Source: Acidovorax sp. HDW3 (GTDB lineage: Bacteria > Pseudomonadota > Gammaproteobacteria > Burkholderiales > Burkholderiaceae_C). From it: a DNA stretch of 64,000 nt. The stretch's first letter is position 1; each line of letters starts with the position of its first letter. The position numbers and the translations under genes are program-made. Under the pieces are notes generated by a model, which saw nothing but the letters and a program-made list of their open reading frames with translations, did not search any database and had not been told where the DNA came from. The DNA lies in the NCBI RefSeq assembly GCF_011303755.1, contig NZ_CP049885.1, forward strand, positions 1 to 64,000. The letters are read 5' to 3'. Positions 7,693 through 16,419 of this stretch are shown piece after piece.

Positions 7693-9402
7693 ATGGACGA
7701 TTTCGCCACGGCAGCCGATCTCCAGCAGTGGCTGCGCGCGCACTTTCCGAGGGAAAACGAGCGCCACGAGTGGAAGGAATGGCGCGCGCTCAAGTCCAAC
7801 ATCTCGGGCCGCAAGGGTGACGACCTGGTGTCTTATGTGAGTGCCCTGGCCAACATGGAGGGCGGCTGCGTGGTGATCGGCGCCCAGGACAAGACCTTGG
7901 CGCCCACGGGCATCCAGGACTTTGCCGACTACACGCTGGAAAACGTGGTGCACCGCGTGCTGGGCAAGACGCCGGGCCTGCCCTCCATGGGGCTGCACGT
8001 GCAGGAGCTGCGCGCCACTGACACCGGCGCCGTGGTGTGGCTGGTGCATGTGCCGCGCCACGCGCCGCGCGAGCTGGTGCTGGCGCACGACCAGGCCTGG
8101 CAGCGCGATGGCGACAGCCTGGTGCCGCTGCGCGAGGATCGGCGCCGCGCCATTCTGGCCGAACACCTGCAGGGTGAGGACTGGAGCGCCGCCGTGGTGC
8201 CCGGTGCTACGCTGGCCGACCTCGATGAAGCCGCGATTGCCAAGGCGCGTGAAAAATATTTTGAAAAGCACCAACGCGAACCCTGGGCAGCGCAGATACC
8301 GCAGTGGAGCACCGAAAAGCTGCTGGACAAGATCGGCCTGACGATTCACGGGCGCATCACCCGCGCCTGCCTGTTGCTGCTGGGCCTGCCCGAGCGCGCC
8401 ACGGCGCTGCTGTCGCCGCACCCGGCGGAAATCACCTGGAAGGTGGCGGCGGAGCGGGTGGCGGAGCACTTTCACCCGCCTTTCCTGCTCACCACCACCG
8501 ATGTGGCGCAGCGCGTGCGCAACCCCAACATCAAGCTGTTCCCGGCCAATGAGCTGCTGGCCGTGACCTTGCCGCGCTACGACACCCACACGGTGCTGCT
8601 CGAAGGCCTGCACAACTGCCTGGCGCACCAGGACTATGCCCAGGGTGGGCGCGTCGTGGTGGAGGAGTCCACCGGGTTGGTGCGCATGATCAACCTGGGG
8701 GGCTTCTTCGATGGCCAGCCCGACGAGTACGCCAGCGGTGCGCGCACGCCCGAGCGCTACCGCAACGAGCGCCTGGCCAAGGTCATGGCCGAGGTGGGCA
8801 TGATCGACAAGGTGGGTTTCGGCATCCATGACATGGTGCTGGCGCAGCGGCGGCGCTTTTTGCCGCTGCCGGATTACGAGGGCTCGTCCCCGTTGCGCAC
8901 GGTGTTCAACGTCTACGGGCAGCAGATCGACGAGAACTACAGCCATTGGCTGATGGAGCGCACCGACCTGCCCATCGAACAGGTGTTGTGGCTCGACCGG
9001 GTGCAAAAAAAGCACAAGCTGGATGCAGCCCAGGTGGCGCAATTGCGGCGGGCGGGTTTGATCGAGGGGCGCAGCCCCCACCTGAACATCTCGGCCCAAT
9101 TGGCGGTTGCCACGGGGCAGGAGGTGGCGTACCTGAACCAGCGCCGCCCGGATGCGCAGGACTACCAGGCTGCCTTGTGCAAGCTGCTGGCCCTGGGGCC
9201 GCAACCGCGCGCCAAGATCGATGAACTGCTGCTGCCCAAGCTGCAACTGTGGATTCCAGAGCTGGCCCAGCGCAAGGAATACGTCCGAACCCTCCTCAAG
9301 GACATGTCCAAGGAAGGGCGTATCCAGAACATTGGCGGCAAAACCAAGGCGGCCCGGTGGGCGCTGGCGCCGGGCGGCACCACACCCAATGACCACCAAT
9401 GA
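7693..9402 (+). CDS. AlbA_2 (Schlafen-type) / HATPase_c_4-like protein in a methyltransferase-helicase cassette
   Basis: The 569-residue protein begins with an AlbA_2 domain (about residues 18-150: EWKEWRALKSN, LVSYVSALANMEGGCVVIG), the putative nucleic-acid-binding module also found in Schlafen-like proteins. A HATPase_c_4-like segment follows (EGLHNCLAHQDY at 304-315), then a winged-helix-like C-terminal part. Database entries for this shape are usually called putative DNA-binding or ATP-dependent helicase RecG-related. A ribosome-binding site (GAGGTGAGG) lies just before ATG 7693 and overlaps the stop of the methyltransferase, so co-translation is likely. Its place between Mod-like and Res-like genes suggests a third component of one defence system; the role is inferred, not known. 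Confidence 0.82.
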   Translation: MDDFATAADLQQWLRAHFPRENERHEWKEWRALKSNISGRKGDDLVSYVSALANMEGGCVVIGAQDKTLAPTGIQDFADYTLENVVHRVLGKTPGLPSMGLHVQELRATDTGAVVWLVHVPRHAPRELVLAHDQAWQRDGDSLVPLREDRRRAILAEHLQGEDWSAAVVPGATLADLDEAAIAKAREKYFEKHQREPWAAQIPQWSTEKLLDKIGLTIHGRITRACLLLLGLPERATALLSPHPAEITWKVAAERVAEHFHPPFLLTTTDVAQRVRNPNIKLFPANELLAVTLPRYDTHTVLLEGLHNCLAHQDYAQGGRVVVEESTGLVRMINLGGFFDGQPDEYASGARTPERYRNERLAKVMAEVGMIDKVGFGIHDMVLAQRRRFLPLPDYEGSSPLRTVFNVYGQQIDENYSHWLMERTDLPIEQVLWLDRVQKKHKLDAAQVAQLRRAGLIEGRSPHLNISAQLAVATGQEVAYLNQRRPDAQDYQAALCKLLALGPQPRAKIDELLLPKLQLWIPELAQRKEYVRTLLKDMSKEGRIQNIGGKTKAARWALAPGGTTPNDHQ

Positions 9403-9531
9403 CCACCCATCGCCACCCAATCAAACCCAGGTTTCTCCCAATGAAATTCTGAAAAATCATTTCATATCAATGGGTTGCATTTGGGAAAGTCTTTGCTCTT
9501 GTTCCAATCTTCCCTAATCTTTCCCTAATCC
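9403..9531 (+). other. AT-rich gap between the AlbA_2 gene and the Res-like gene
   Basis: This 129-base gap is clearly less GC-rich than its neighbours. It contains a near-tandem CCCTAATCTTTCCCTAATCC (9512-9531) directly before the ATG, and follows a small repeat of AATGACCACC at the end of the preceding gene. A separate promoter for the Res-like gene could lie here, but no good -35/-10 pair was found. No gene is supported. Confidence 0.4.
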
Positions 9532-12228
9532 ATGACCTTCCTCACCCTCAAAACCTACCAGGAACAGGCGCTTGCCACCCTGTCCACCTACGCCCAGGCC
9601 GCGCGCCTGCAGGGTGCGGCGCAGGCGTTCGCGCAGCCAGCGGGGCGGCCCTACCAGGCGGGGGCCTTTGGCCGCGTGCCCTGCGTGTGTCTGCGCATTC
9701 CCACGGGCGGCGGCAAAACGGTGCTGGCCGCGCACGCCGTGCCGCTCTTGGCGCGCGACTGGGCGGCGGTGGATGCGCCGGTGGCGCTGTGGCTGGTGCC
9801 CAGCGACGCGATTCGCACGCAAACCTTGAAGAGCCTGCAAACGCCCGGCCACCCCTACCGCGCGGCGCTGGTCGAAGCCTATGGCGAGGGGCTGCAGGTG
9901 TGCACGCTCGATGAGGTGGCGCAGATTGCCCCGCCCGACTGGGGCCGGCGCGCCGTGGTGGTGGTGGCCACCATCCAGAGCTTTCGCGTGGAGGACGCGG
10001 GGCAGCGCAATGTCTACAGCTTCTCTGAAGCGTTCGAGCGCCACTTCAAGGGCGTGGAGGAGCGCGCCCTTGCTGCCTTGCGCGATCTGCCCGATGCCCT
10101 GGTCACGCCCGAGGACGTGGCGCGCGATACCACTGGCGTGCTGGCGGGCTTTGCGGGCCAGCCGCGCTGGAGCCTGGCCAACTGGCTGGCGCTGCACGCG
10201 CCCCTGGTCATCGTGGACGAGGCGCACAACACCAAGACGGACAAGAGCTTCACCGCCCTGCAGCGCCTGAACCCCGCGTTCATCCTGGAGCTGACGGCCA
10301 CGCCCCTGCCCGCGCAGACCAATGTGCTCTACCACGTGAGCGCGCAGCAGCTCGCCGCCGAGGACATGATCAAGCTGCCCATCGTGCTTGCCGAGCACCG
10401 CGAGGGCTGGCCCGCCGCCGTGTTTTCCGCCGTGCAGACGCAGCGCCAGCTGGAGGCCGAGGCGCTCAAGGACGAGGCCGCCGGTGCCGGTTATGTGCGC
10501 CCCATCGTGCTCTTTCAGGCGCAAAACGCGGGCGAGGAAATGCCGCCCGAGCAGCTGCGCGACTATCTGGTGGGTGAACTGAAATTGCCCGCCAACCAGA
10601 TCGTGGTGGCCACGGGCACGCAGCGCGGGCTCGACGACGTTCATCTTGCCGCACGCGACTGCCCGGTGCGCTACGTCATCACCGTGCAGGCGCTGCGCGA
10701 GGGCTGGGACTGCCCCTTTGCCTACGTGCTGTGCAGCCTGCAAAAACTCAGCAGCGCCACGGCGGTGGAGCAGCTTTTGGGCCGGGTGCTGCGTATGCCC
10801 TACGCGGCGCAGCGTGGGCGCGCGGCGCTCAACCACGCCTACGCCCACGTGTGCGCAGCGGAGTTCTCGCAGGCGGCGCACGCGTTGGCGGATCGGCTGA
10901 TCGAGCACATGGGTTTTGAGGCGCTGGACGTGGCCAGCATGGTGGCGCCGCTAGGCAGCCTGCCGCTGTGGGATGGATTGGATGAAAATTCCGCTCCAGC
11001 GCCCGCACAGCAAGCGCCAATAGCTACTCATTTTGTAGCAATTGAACCCACGCCGCAGCTGCTCGCCCAGCCTGGCGTGCAAGCCCTGCCCGATGGTGCG
11101 GGCCTGCGCGCCGTGGCGCACATCGGCGCCGATACCGAAGCCCTGCTGCTGGCCCAGGTGCGTGGCGCCAAAAAGCAGGAACAACTGCGCCAGCAGGTGG
11201 CGCAGCACAACGCGCTGCTGGCGGCGCAAAACGCGCCCGCCACCCACGGCCAGCCGTTTGCACCCCTGCCGCGCCTGGCCTACCGCCTGGACGCCCAGGC
11301 GCCGCTGTGGCCGCTGGAGCGCGAAGCCGTGCTGGAGGCGGTGGAGGTCGATTGGCTCGCGCCCGCTGCCGTGCAACTGCCCAGCCAGCAGTTGGTGCAG
11401 GAGCCCGATCTGTTCGAGATTGGCATGGACGGCCAGCGATTGAGCCTGCGCCTGGCCGACGGCGCGCAAATGCCCATGGACTGGCACACGAGCAGCATCG
11501 ACGCCCAGACACTGGTGGGCTGGCTGGACCAATCCTTGTTCAAGGCGCTGGCCGACCTGACCCAGGCCCAGCGCCGCGCCTGGCTGGCGGCGGTGGTGAA
11601 CCACCAATTGCACGCCTGCGGCGTACCGCTGGTGGCGCTGGCGCAGGGGCGCTTTCGGCTGGCACGGGCCATCGAGCACCACGCCGCCGATCTGCGCCAA
11701 AGCGCGGCGCAGCGCGCCTTCCGGCAAAAGGTATTGGGCGAAGGGGATGCCGCAGGCACCTGGCTGGTGGAGCCCGATTGGGCGCAGCCCCATGTCTTCG
11801 AGCTCAGCCGCTACCCCGCACCGGCGGCCACGCGCTACACCGGGCGCTACCGCTTTGCCAAACATTACTTTCCGGTGCTGGCGGATTTGAAGGACGGCGG
11901 CGAGGAGTTTGCCTGCGCCCAGCTCATCGACCGCCACCCGCGCGTGCGCCACTGGGTGCGTAACCTGGATACTGCCCCCTGCGGTTTTGCCCTGCCCACC
12001 TCGCGCGGGCGCTTTTTTGCCGACTTTGTGGCCGAGCTGGTCGATGGCCGGGTGGCGCTGCTCGAATACAAGGGCGCGCATTTGCAAAACGACCCGTATG
12101 AAATCGAAAAAAGCCAGGTGGGTGCGCTGTGGGCGCGCAAGAGCGGCGGGCGCGCACTGTTTGGCTGGCTGACCCAGCAGGCGCTGGCGCAGCAGCTGGA
12201 CGCGGTGCTGGCGCCGGGCGCCGGCTAA
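9532..12228 (+). CDS. Type III restriction-enzyme Res-like DEAH helicase with C-terminal PD-(D/E)XK-type motif
   Basis: The 898-residue protein is a superfamily 2 translocase: Walker A PTGGGKT (Lys62), DEAH box at 229-232, TATP at 255-258 and motif VI QLLGRVLR at 414-421. Near the C-terminus, Asp831 followed by LLEYKG (Glu845, Lys847) forms a D...E-x-K nuclease signature, typical of type III Res-like proteins. With the upstream methyltransferase this gives a restriction-modification-like pair. The length is close to classical Res subunits. A dispersed-repeat copy in the linker between helicase and C-terminal parts (10991-11040) is read in-frame as PAPAQQAPIATHFVA. No frameshift or missing motif was seen, so it appears intact. 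Confidence 0.88.
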   Translation: MTFLTLKTYQEQALATLSTYAQAARLQGAAQAFAQPAGRPYQAGAFGRVPCVCLRIPTGGGKTVLAAHAVPLLARDWAAVDAPVALWLVPSDAIRTQTLKSLQTPGHPYRAALVEAYGEGLQVCTLDEVAQIAPPDWGRRAVVVVATIQSFRVEDAGQRNVYSFSEAFERHFKGVEERALAALRDLPDALVTPEDVARDTTGVLAGFAGQPRWSLANWLALHAPLVIVDEAHNTKTDKSFTALQRLNPAFILELTATPLPAQTNVLYHVSAQQLAAEDMIKLPIVLAEHREGWPAAVFSAVQTQRQLEAEALKDEAAGAGYVRPIVLFQAQNAGEEMPPEQLRDYLVGELKLPANQIVVATGTQRGLDDVHLAARDCPVRYVITVQALREGWDCPFAYVLCSLQKLSSATAVEQLLGRVLRMPYAAQRGRAALNHAYAHVCAAEFSQAAHALADRLIEHMGFEALDVASMVAPLGSLPLWDGLDENSAPAPAQQAPIATHFVAIEPTPQLLAQPGVQALPDGAGLRAVAHIGADTEALLLAQVRGAKKQEQLRQQVAQHNALLAAQNAPATHGQPFAPLPRLAYRLDAQAPLWPLEREAVLEAVEVDWLAPAAVQLPSQQLVQEPDLFEIGMDGQRLSLRLADGAQMPMDWHTSSIDAQTLVGWLDQSLFKALADLTQAQRRAWLAAVVNHQLHACGVPLVALAQGRFRLARAIEHHAADLRQSAAQRAFRQKVLGEGDAAGTWLVEPDWAQPHVFELSRYPAPAATRYTGRYRFAKHYFPVLADLKDGGEEFACAQLIDRHPRVRHWVRNLDTAPCGFALPTSRGRFFADFVAELVDGRVALLEYKGAHLQNDPYEIEKSQVGALWARKSGGRALFGWLTQQALAQQLDAVLAPGAG
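10991..11040 (-). repeat. Dispersed palindromic repeat inside the Res-like gene, copy 3
   Basis: On the minus strand it reads GAGTAGCTATTGGCGCTTGC, a loop, then GGGCGCTGGAGCGG. It lies in a proline/alanine-rich stretch between the helicase core and the C-terminal half, where an insertion is least likely to disturb folding. Confidence 0.65.
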
Positions 12229-12270
12229 AAAACCGTACGATGGTCCCCTTTTCTTTTCGCTTCCATTCCC

Positions 12271-13128
12271 ATGTCCGCCTCCCAACTGACGACTTTCACC
12301 GCCAGCGATGGTGAGAACCTGGCCCTGCAGGACTGGCCCGGCGAGGGCGCGCCGCGCGCCACCGTGCTGCTGGTGCATGGCCTGGGCGAGCACGCCGGGC
12401 GCTACGACGCGCTGGCGCAGCAGCTCAACGCCTGGGGCTACGCGGTGCGCGGCTACGACCAGTACGGCCATGGTGAATCGAGCGGGCCGCGCGGCGCTCT
12501 GAACCACCCGCAGCGCCTGCTGGCCGATCTGGCCGATGTGGTCGATGCCACCCGGGCGCGCATGGCCGAGGGCGAAAAACTCGTGCTGCTCGGGCACAGC
12601 ATGGGCGGCCTGGTGGCGGCGGCCTTCGTCGCCCAGGGGCTGCGCGCGGTCGATGCGCTGGTGCTGTCGTCCCCGGCCTTCGATCCCCGTCTGAGCGCCT
12701 GGCAGCGCTGGCTGCTCGGCTGGTTGCCGCAGCTGCTGCCGCAGTTGCGCCTGGGCAATGGGCTGGCGGCGCGCTACCTCTCGCACGACGCGGCGGTGGT
12801 GGCGCGCTACGAGAGCGACCGCCTGTGCCACGACCGCATCAGCACGCGCCTGGCGCAGTTCATCGCCCAAACCGGGCCGGCCACCGTGGCCGCCGCGCAC
12901 CGCTGGCAGGTGCCCACGCTGCTGCTGTGGGCTGGGGACGACCGCATGGTCAACCCCGCCGGCAGCCGCGCCTTTGCCGCTGCCGCCCCGCGCGGCGTGG
13001 TGCAGGCGCATGAATTTGCGCCGCTGTACCACGAGTTGTTCAATGAAAGCCCGGAGCTGGCCGAGCCCGTGCTGGAAATGCTGCAGCGCTGGCTGCAAAA
13101 AACCATCAAATCAGCCGCAAACGATTGA
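12271..13128 (+). CDS. Alpha/beta hydrolase, monoacylglycerol-lipase-like
   Basis: The 285-residue protein has the serine-hydrolase triad: the nucleophile elbow GHSMGG near residue 109, Asp in AGDDRMVNP and His in PLYHELFNE. HGLGEHAGRY near the N-terminus forms the oxyanion-hole strand typical of lysophospholipase/monoglyceride lipase (PldB/YtpA) relatives. It is a cytoplasmic esterase with no signal peptide; the natural substrate is not evident. A dispersed repeat overlaps its stop codon. It sits between the defence cassette and the ubiquinone cluster and belongs clearly to neither. Confidence 0.85.
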   Translation: MSASQLTTFTASDGENLALQDWPGEGAPRATVLLVHGLGEHAGRYDALAQQLNAWGYAVRGYDQYGHGESSGPRGALNHPQRLLADLADVVDATRARMAEGEKLVLLGHSMGGLVAAAFVAQGLRAVDALVLSSPAFDPRLSAWQRWLLGWLPQLLPQLRLGNGLAARYLSHDAAVVARYESDRLCHDRISTRLAQFIAQTGPATVAAAHRWQVPTLLLWAGDDRMVNPAGSRAFAAAAPRGVVQAHEFAPLYHELFNESPELAEPVLEMLQRWLQKTIKSAAND

Positions 13129-13160
13129 TGGATAAGCGTGAGTAGCTATCAAATTAATAG
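13123..13160 (-). repeat. Dispersed palindromic repeat overlapping a stop codon, copy 4
   Basis: The minus strand reads TTTGATAGCTACTCACGCTT then ATCCATCAATC. The stop of the hydrolase gene (TGA at 13126-13128) lies inside the repeat, as also happens at the chemoreceptor gene (54792). Confidence 0.65.
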
Positions 13161-13308
13161 CGTTTTGGCGCATAGCTGAAGCCCAAAATCCCAGGGGCGG
13201 CGTGGGGTATTGTGGTGCGCCGTTGACCCACATCATGGCGTGCCAGCGTCCATCTGGCTAAGGTGCGCCCCCATGCGCGGCGCGTGGACGCCGCGCCGAG
13301 GAAACCAC

Positions 13309-14394
13309 GTGACCGACACCGCTACCACCCTGGAGCGCCCCGCAGCGGGCGCCTCCAGCGCCAGCGCCCCCGCACCCGGCGCTGCGCAACGCTCCCCCGA
13401 ACTCGTGTGCCCCGCTGGCAGCCTGCCGGCGCTGAAAAACGCCATCGACGGCGGCGCTGATTGCGTCTATCTGGGCCTGCGCGACGCGACCAATGCGCGC
13501 AACTTCGCCGGCCTGAATTTTGACGAAAAAGCCATCCAGGAAGGCATTGCCTACGCCCATGCGCGTGGCCGCAAGGTGCTGCTGGCGCTCAACACCTACC
13601 CGCAGGCGGGCAACCCCGCGCCCTGGCGCGCTGCCGTCGATCGCGCCCATGCCTGGGGCATTGACGCCATCATCCTGGCCGACCCGGGGCTGATGCGCTA
13701 CGCCTGCGACAAGTACCCCGACCTGCGCCTGCACCTGTCGGTGCAAGGCTCGGCCACCAACCACGACGCCATCAACCTGTACCACCAGCAGTTCAACATC
13801 CAGCGCGCGGTGCTGCCGCGTGTGCTCTCGCTCGAGCAGGTCAAGCAGGTGGTGCAGCGCACGCCCGTTGAGATCGAAGTGTTTGGCTTTGGCAGCCTGT
13901 GCGTGATGGTCGAGGGGCGCTGCGCGCTCTCCTCGTACGCCACGGGCGAGTCGCCCAACACGCACGGCGTGTGCTCGCCGGCCAAGTTCGTGCGCTGGAA
14001 AGAGACGCCGAGCGGCGTCGAATCGCGCCTGAACGGCGTGCTCATCGACAAGTACGGCCAGGGCGAGAACGCCGGCTACCCCACGCTGTGCAAAGGCCGC
14101 TTTGACGTGGGGGACGAGAGCAACTACTACGCGCTCGAAGAGCCCACCAGCCTGAACACGCTCGAACTCTTGCCGCAGCTGGTGAAGATGGGCGTGTGCG
14201 CCTTCAAGATCGAAGGCCGCCAGAGGAGTCCGGCCTACGTCGCGCAGGTCACCAAGGTGTGGCGCGAGGCGATTGACCACTGCATGGCGCAGGGCCATTT
14301 GTACGCGCCCAAGACGGCCTGGATGGCCAGCCTCGACCAAGTGGCCGAAGGCCAGCAGCACACCCTGGGGGCCTACCACCGGCCCTGGAAGTGA
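13309..14394 (+). CDS. ubiU: UbiU, [4Fe-4S] U32-family protein of O2-independent ubiquinone synthesis
   Basis: A U32 peptidase-family protein. With UbiV it forms the heterodimer that hydroxylates the ubiquinone ring without oxygen, using prephenate as oxygen donor in E. coli. Cys198, Cys205, Cys222 and Cys261 have exactly the spacing of the cluster ligands I recall for E. coli UbiU (169, 176, 193, 232), offset by 29 residues because of an Ala/Pro-rich N-terminal extension before ELVCPAGSLPALKNA. I chose GTG 13309, preceded by GAGGAAA at 13298-13304; ATG 13273 is an alternative. ubiV and ubiT follow on the same strand, which secures the assignment over other U32 proteins. Confidence 0.93.
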   Translation: MTDTATTLERPAAGASSASAPAPGAAQRSPELVCPAGSLPALKNAIDGGADCVYLGLRDATNARNFAGLNFDEKAIQEGIAYAHARGRKVLLALNTYPQAGNPAPWRAAVDRAHAWGIDAIILADPGLMRYACDKYPDLRLHLSVQGSATNHDAINLYHQQFNIQRAVLPRVLSLEQVKQVVQRTPVEIEVFGFGSLCVMVEGRCALSSYATGESPNTHGVCSPAKFVRWKETPSGVESRLNGVLIDKYGQGENAGYPTLCKGRFDVGDESNYYALEEPTSLNTLELLPQLVKMGVCAFKIEGRQRSPAYVAQVTKVWREAIDHCMAQGHLYAPKTAWMASLDQVAEGQQHTLGAYHRPWK

Positions 14395-14403
14395 AGCCTC
14401 CAA

Positions 14404-14565
14404 TGCCTCTTTGCTCCCCTCCTCCTCTGGGGGAGAGCACCTTCTTGCTCCCTCCCCCTCTGGGGGAGGGTTGGGGTGGGGGCCAGCGGAGCAAGCCTCA
14501 CCGCTGCGCTGCAACGAGCCGCCCCCATCCCAACCTTCCCCCAAGGGGGGAAGGAGCCATACCCC
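14404..14565. repeat. C/G-rich palindromic repeat between ubiU and ubiV
   Basis: The gap between ubiU and ubiV holds a small hairpin (CTCTGGGGGAG) and a longer inverted repeat. The run GGGGGAGGGTTGGGGTGGGG (about 14466-14485) pairs with CCCCATCCCAACCTTCCCCC (about 14523-14543). A related block lies at 54883-55075. There is no T tract. It could fold in the mRNA and reduce coupling between ubiU and ubiV or protect transcript ends. Confidence 0.75.
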
Positions 14566-14584
14566 GAATACCGAAAGCCTTGCC

Positions 14585-15475
14585 ATGAAACTCGCCCTGG
14601 GCCCGCTGCAGTACTACTGGCCGCGCAGCACCGTTTTTGATTTTTACCAAGCCATGGCCGAAACCGCCGTGGACATCGTTTACCTGGGCGAAGCCGTGTG
14701 CTCGCGCCGCAAGGAGCTGCGCCAAAGCGACTGGATCGACATCGCCCGCATGTTGCGTGACGCGGGCAAGGAGCCGGTGATGTCCACCATGGTGCTGCTC
14801 GAATCGACCAGCGACGTGGCCGACATGCACAAAATCGTGCGCGACGAGGCGTTTTTGATTGAAGCGGGCGACATGGGTGCGGTGCAAAACCTGGCGGGCA
14901 AGCGTGCTTTCGTCGCCGGGCCGCAGCTCAACATCTTCAACGCCGACACCCTGGCCTGGATGGCCGGCCTGGGCGCCACGCGCTGGGTCATGCCGCTGGA
15001 GATGAAGCACAGCGACCTCGCCGCCATCCTGGCGCACAAGCCCGCCGGCCTGCAGACCGAAGTCTTTGCCTATGGCCGGATGCCGCTGGCGTTCTCGGCA
15101 CGCTGCTTTACGGCGCGCCACTACAACCTGCCCAAGGACGACTGCGGTTTTCGCTGCATCGAGCACCCCGACGGCCAGCTGCTGCAAACGCGCGAAAAAG
15201 AAAGCTTTTTGGTCATTAACGGCATCCAGACGCAGTCGGCCAAGGTACACAACCTGCTGGGCGACGTGCCCCAGCTCGCCGCCCTGGGCGTGGACGTGCT
15301 GCGCCTGTCGCCGCAGTCGCAGCACATGGACAAAATCGTTGCCGCCTTCGATGCTGCGCGCCACCACCAGGCCCCGGCCCTGTCCACGCTGCGCCCCTTC
15401 ATGCCCGAAGAACCCTGCAACGGGTATTGGCATGGAAAACCCGGCCTCGATCTGGTAGAACCCGCCTTGTCCTGA
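14585..15475 (+). CDS. ubiV: UbiV, [4Fe-4S] U32-family partner of UbiU
   Basis: The second subunit of the anaerobic ubiquinone hydroxylase. The 296-residue protein has Cys39, Cys174, Cys187 and Cys191, matching the spacing of the E. coli UbiV cluster ligands (39, 180, 193, 197). The last three lie in ARCFTARHYN and DDCGFRCIEH. The start ATG 14585 gives the expected short N-terminus (MKLALGPLQYYW). The longer open frame upstream runs through the C/G-rich repeat and is not coding. ubiT follows 21 bases downstream. Confidence 0.93.
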   Translation: MKLALGPLQYYWPRSTVFDFYQAMAETAVDIVYLGEAVCSRRKELRQSDWIDIARMLRDAGKEPVMSTMVLLESTSDVADMHKIVRDEAFLIEAGDMGAVQNLAGKRAFVAGPQLNIFNADTLAWMAGLGATRWVMPLEMKHSDLAAILAHKPAGLQTEVFAYGRMPLAFSARCFTARHYNLPKDDCGFRCIEHPDGQLLQTREKESFLVINGIQTQSAKVHNLLGDVPQLAALGVDVLRLSPQSQHMDKIVAAFDAARHHQAPALSTLRPFMPEEPCNGYWHGKPGLDLVEPALS

Positions 15476-15496
15476 CGTTTTTTGCAAGGATTGCCC

Positions 15497-16021
15497 ATGA
15501 TGGCTTCCCCCGCCCCCTTCACCCTGCCCACGCCCGTGGGCGCTGTGCTGGCGCGCCTGCCCGCCTACCCGGGCTCCGTGCTGCTGGTCACAGCGATCAA
15601 CTTTGCGCTCGCGCGCCAGCTGCCGCAGGACGTCAAAGACCTGCTGCAAGGCAAGCACCTGGCCATTCGCGTGCGCGATGCGCGCCTGGCGTTTGACTTC
15701 TCCTGGAACGGCCAGCGCTTCGTGCCCAGCAGCGCGCAGGCCGAGCCCGACCTGACCATCAGCGCCAACGCGCAAGACTTCATGCTGCTGGCGCAGCGCC
15801 GCCAGGACCCCGACACCCTGTTCTTCAACCGCCGCCTGGTGATGGAAGGCGACACCGAACTGGGCCTGGTGGTGAAAAACGCCCTCGATGCGCTGGAGCT
15901 GCCCGTGCTCGACCCCAGCCACTGGAGCCCGCGCGCCGTGCTCGCGCGCCGCGCGCCGCACCTGGCACGCCAGCTGCCGCCGCTGCCCACGTTCTCATCC
16001 CTGTTTGGAGGCCGGCCATGA
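15497..16021 (+). CDS. ubiT: UbiT, SCP2-domain lipid-binding accessory factor
   Basis: A 174-residue SCP2 (sterol carrier protein 2) domain protein. UbiT is the anaerobic counterpart of UbiJ and is thought to bind the prenyl tail of ubiquinone intermediates. The core ARLAFDFSWNG, DLTISANAQDFMLLA and FFNRRLVMEGDTELGL is the typical SCP2 pattern. ATG 15497 has AAGGA at 15486-15490. It follows ubiV directly, and its end overlaps the start of the DGC gene by four bases (ATGA), so the operon continues. Confidence 0.92.
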   Translation: MMASPAPFTLPTPVGAVLARLPAYPGSVLLVTAINFALARQLPQDVKDLLQGKHLAIRVRDARLAFDFSWNGQRFVPSSAQAEPDLTISANAQDFMLLAQRRQDPDTLFFNRRLVMEGDTELGLVVKNALDALELPVLDPSHWSPRAVLARRAPHLARQLPPLPTFSSLFGGRP

Positions 16022-16419
16022 GTGACGACCCTGCCACTTCCAGCGCGCACCTGCCGCTGGTGTATTCCTGCTCGGGCTGCTCCAGCGCGGCGCAGTTGGC
16101 CAACCATGTCGCGGTGCAAATGGACCGGCGCGGCGTGGCCGAGATGTCGTGCATCGCCGGCGTTGGCGGCGACGTGCCGCAGCTGGTCAAGCTCGCCAAA
16201 TCGGGGCGCCCCATCATCGCCCTCGACGGCTGCCCGCTCGAATGCGTCAACCACAGCCTGGCGCGCCACGGCGTGCAGCCCGCGCGCCACTACCAGCTGC
16301 ACAAATACGGCGTGAAAAAACGCAACCACCAGGACTTTGACGCCGAACAGGCCACACAGGTGCTGGGCCAGGTCGAGGCCGACCTGCTCGACAAACCCCT
16401 GCGCCAGGAGGCGGCATGA
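16018..16419 (+). CDS. DGC-domain putative zinc-binding protein in the anaerobic ubiquinone operon
   Basis: A 133-residue protein of the DGC family, small cysteine-rich proteins of unknown function named for an Asp-Gly-Cys motif. Five or more Cys are placed as expected: YSCSGCSS near the N-terminus, EMSCIAGVG, and LDGCPLECVNH. These could bind zinc or another metal or Fe-S centre. Both ends overlap neighbours by four bases (ubiT stop and ubiX start), so it is translationally coupled to both. That placement suggests a job in oxygen-independent ubiquinone synthesis, for example metal or electron supply to UbiU-UbiV. This is inference; no such role is known to me. Confidence 0.85.
   Translation: MSDDPATSSAHLPLVYSCSGCSSAAQLANHVAVQMDRRGVAEMSCIAGVGGDVPQLVKLAKSGRPIIALDGCPLECVNHSLARHGVQPARHYQLHKYGVKKRNHQDFDAEQATQVLGQVEADLLDKPLRQEAA

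Noticed and set aside
13210-13308. Longer UbiU starting at 13210 or 13273
   Set aside because: GTG 13309 has a good ribosome-binding site, and the upstream residues do not resemble UbiU.
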